NCBI RefSeq assembly: GCF_028453695.1
Contig: NC_135781.1
Location: forward strand, 806,001-870,000
Source of the DNA: Augochlora pura
Lineage: Eukaryota; Arthropoda; Insecta; Hymenoptera; Halictidae
Direction of reading: 5' to 3'
Length of the DNA stretch: 64,000 nt
In this document: piece by piece, positions 63,101 through 64,000 of the stretch
How positions within the stretch are numbered: position 1 is the first letter of the stretch
Layout of the letters: every line of letters starts with the position of its first letter
The notes under the pieces: generated by a model
Seen by the model: only the letters and a program-made list of their open reading frames with translations
Databases searched by the model: none
Told to the model about the DNA's origin: nothing
Translations under genes and position numbers: made by a program

Positions 63101-63547
63101 GGAATACTCTATTTGCTCTCATTCTCTTCGTCCATCCTTCGTATTTCTATCTATCCATGTATCTATACATCTACCTATCTATCTATCTATATATCTATCT
63201 ATATTTATACTTATTTATATATCTATTTATCTATTTATCTATCCACCCATCTATTTATCTCAATATCCTCTCATTCCTTTGCAGCGAACCCTTCCATCAG
63301 CAGCTACGAGAACACGATCATCTCGCGGCGATCTCGCTTACTTTTAGAATAAGGACGATGCGGTTTAATCTCTTCAAGATCTCCAGGGTCCTTGACTCGT
63401 TCAGGACCTGGGAAATCCGAATCTTCTGCGTGGAACGGTTGTTCGAGGTCCCATTCAGAGCCGGATCGTAGCCGCTCGGCTCCGAGTTGAAGAGCGTCCT
63501 GACTGTGTCCAGCTCATAGATGATCTGCTTGAACCAGAGTTCGTACG
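60178..63547 (-). CDS. v: Tryptophan 2,3-dioxygenase (vermilion), partial, with an apparent frameshift
   Basis: Heme enzyme that opens the indole ring of tryptophan, the first step of the kynurenine and ommochrome eye-pigment pathway. Visible minus-strand exons: 63,547-63,342; 61,359-60,661; 60,582-60,489; 60,349-60,178. Key stretches are AYELWFKQIIYELD, ILETMTPLDFMAFRDYL, PASGFQSLQFRLLENKLGV, the heme-ligand His in TKWRYNHVLMVQRM, GTGGSSGYHYLKSTL and DLFNLSTFLIPRQMIPPLT. The exons encoding the N-terminus (HDEHLF region) are not in the window, so the gene runs off the right edge. The 699-bp exon changes frame between QFAR and EEPPRTMD (60,966-61,003). One extra base would restore frame and splice phase, and a T run at 60,967-60,970 is the likely spot. 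The 63.4-kb exon also carries a 24-codon in-frame insertion. It is either a sequence error or a recent mutation, because the rest is well conserved. Confidence 0.9.
61360..63341 (-). other. Large intron of the vermilion gene
   Basis: About 2-kb intron between the LILK and LLVEQV codons. It has a donor AAAGTAAGC and an acceptor GATCCGTTTCAG. It holds a tetranucleotide tract; the open frames inside are not conserved. Confidence 0.7.
63143..63270. repeat. Imperfect ATCT/ATTT tetranucleotide microsatellite
   Basis: Repeating CTAT/TATC and TTAT units over about 130 bp with point interruptions, inside the vermilion intron. Confidence 0.9.
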
Positions 63548-64000
63548 CTACCACGCGCGAACAACAAAACGTATTCGATGAGCATTGGTATTCTAAAGGA
63601 CCGTGGCAACCGGTTGCCACGGTGATCCGCCTTCGAGTCGTTCGGTCGAAGATTAATTTCTGATAATTTGTGCCGTTCGAATTAATAAATTCAGAATTAT
63701 CATTAAAGGCAACAAGCTTTTAAAAAACGATTCGAAGTTATCTGAATCGGCAGTCCGAGTCACGGGTACTCCGCAACGATTGCGAAATTATGTTGAATAC
63801 TAAGTGAAATTTTATCAACCATTAGCTCAATCGTTGTGTAATGTTACGCTTTCGTTGTTTCTTTTATTTCTGCTTGTTTAGATTTATTTTAGATACGATC
63901 TAATGAAAAATTATCGGCTGAAGCGACTTATACAAGCGTTCGTTGTGAAATAGTTCGACATTTGAGAGAACGGAATTACGTTGTTCGCAGAAAATAATAT
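63548..64000 (-). other. Vermilion upstream intron to the window edge
   Basis: No codons for the expected N-terminal vermilion exon are found, so this is taken as intron. It contains a perfect 24-bp palindrome at 63,600-63,623. Confidence 0.5.
63600..63623. repeat. Perfect 24-bp palindrome
   Basis: CCGTGGCAACCGGTTGCCACGG with one more matching base on each side. It lies in an intron of vermilion and has no spacer. Confidence 0.95.

Noticed and set aside
61360..63341. Several 90-145 codon frames within the vermilion intron
   Set aside because: Not conserved in character; one is the tyrosine/isoleucine translation of the tetranucleotide tract.
1..64000. tRNA genes, rRNA and CRISPR arrays
   Set aside because: No cloverleaf with the expected T-arm GTTCGA pattern and acceptor pairing was seen, and no spaced direct repeats of array type.

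Overview
The window is nuclear DNA from an insect. The protein set and the very short introns fit Hymenoptera (bee or ant type), but the exact species cannot be read from the sequence. It divides into a gene-poor left third (about 1-20,800) and a compact gene-dense right part (about 20,880-64,000).

Left part: about 20 kb with no convincing multi-exon gene. It holds a large foldback palindrome (2,386-2,753), an A-rich simple-sequence tract (about 5.6-5.8 kb), an isolated minus-strand exon-like block (6,161-6,345), a pair of distant inverted repeats (13.61 and 14.72 kb), a pyrimidine-rich tract (about 16.68-17.03 kb), a 21-G homopolymer (19,204-19,224) and a short internally deleted mariner-type element with terminal inverted repeats (19,410-19,738). 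The simplest reading is long intron or flank of a minus-strand gene that leaves the window on the left.

Right part, in order: KIF3A/Klp64D kinesin-II motor (+); an S28 serine carboxypeptidase (-); mitochondrial asparaginyl-tRNA synthetase NARS2 (+); the cleavage/polyadenylation factor Pcf11 (-); Rab30 (+); a DHRSX-like short-chain dehydrogenase (-); TMEM33/Krueppel homolog 2 (+); ribosomal protein S3 (-); cathepsin O-like cysteine protease (+); and tryptophan 2,3-dioxygenase/vermilion (-), whose 5' exons lie beyond the right edge. Exon models were joined by hand using GT/AG sites, matching phases and family conservation. Nine of the ten sum to an intact reading frame; the exception is vermilion, which is one base short within one exon.

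These are unrelated housekeeping genes (intraflagellar transport, proteolysis, mitochondrial translation, mRNA 3'-end formation, Golgi traffic, lipid/sterol redox, ER shape, translation, lysosomal proteolysis, tryptophan/ommochrome metabolism). They are packed in strict + - + - alternation, so neighbours are always either head-to-head or tail-to-tail. Two of the head-to-head spacers carry related copies of one dispersed repeat with internal inverted arms (28.2-28.8 kb and 42.8-44.1 kb). The second copy brackets an unassigned two-membrane-span ORF. I see no CRISPR, rRNA or tRNA gene and no wholly new system. The most notable points are the repeat-derived promoter region next to NARS2, the nested ORF, the vermilion frameshift and in-frame insertion, and the Rab30 double splice acceptor.
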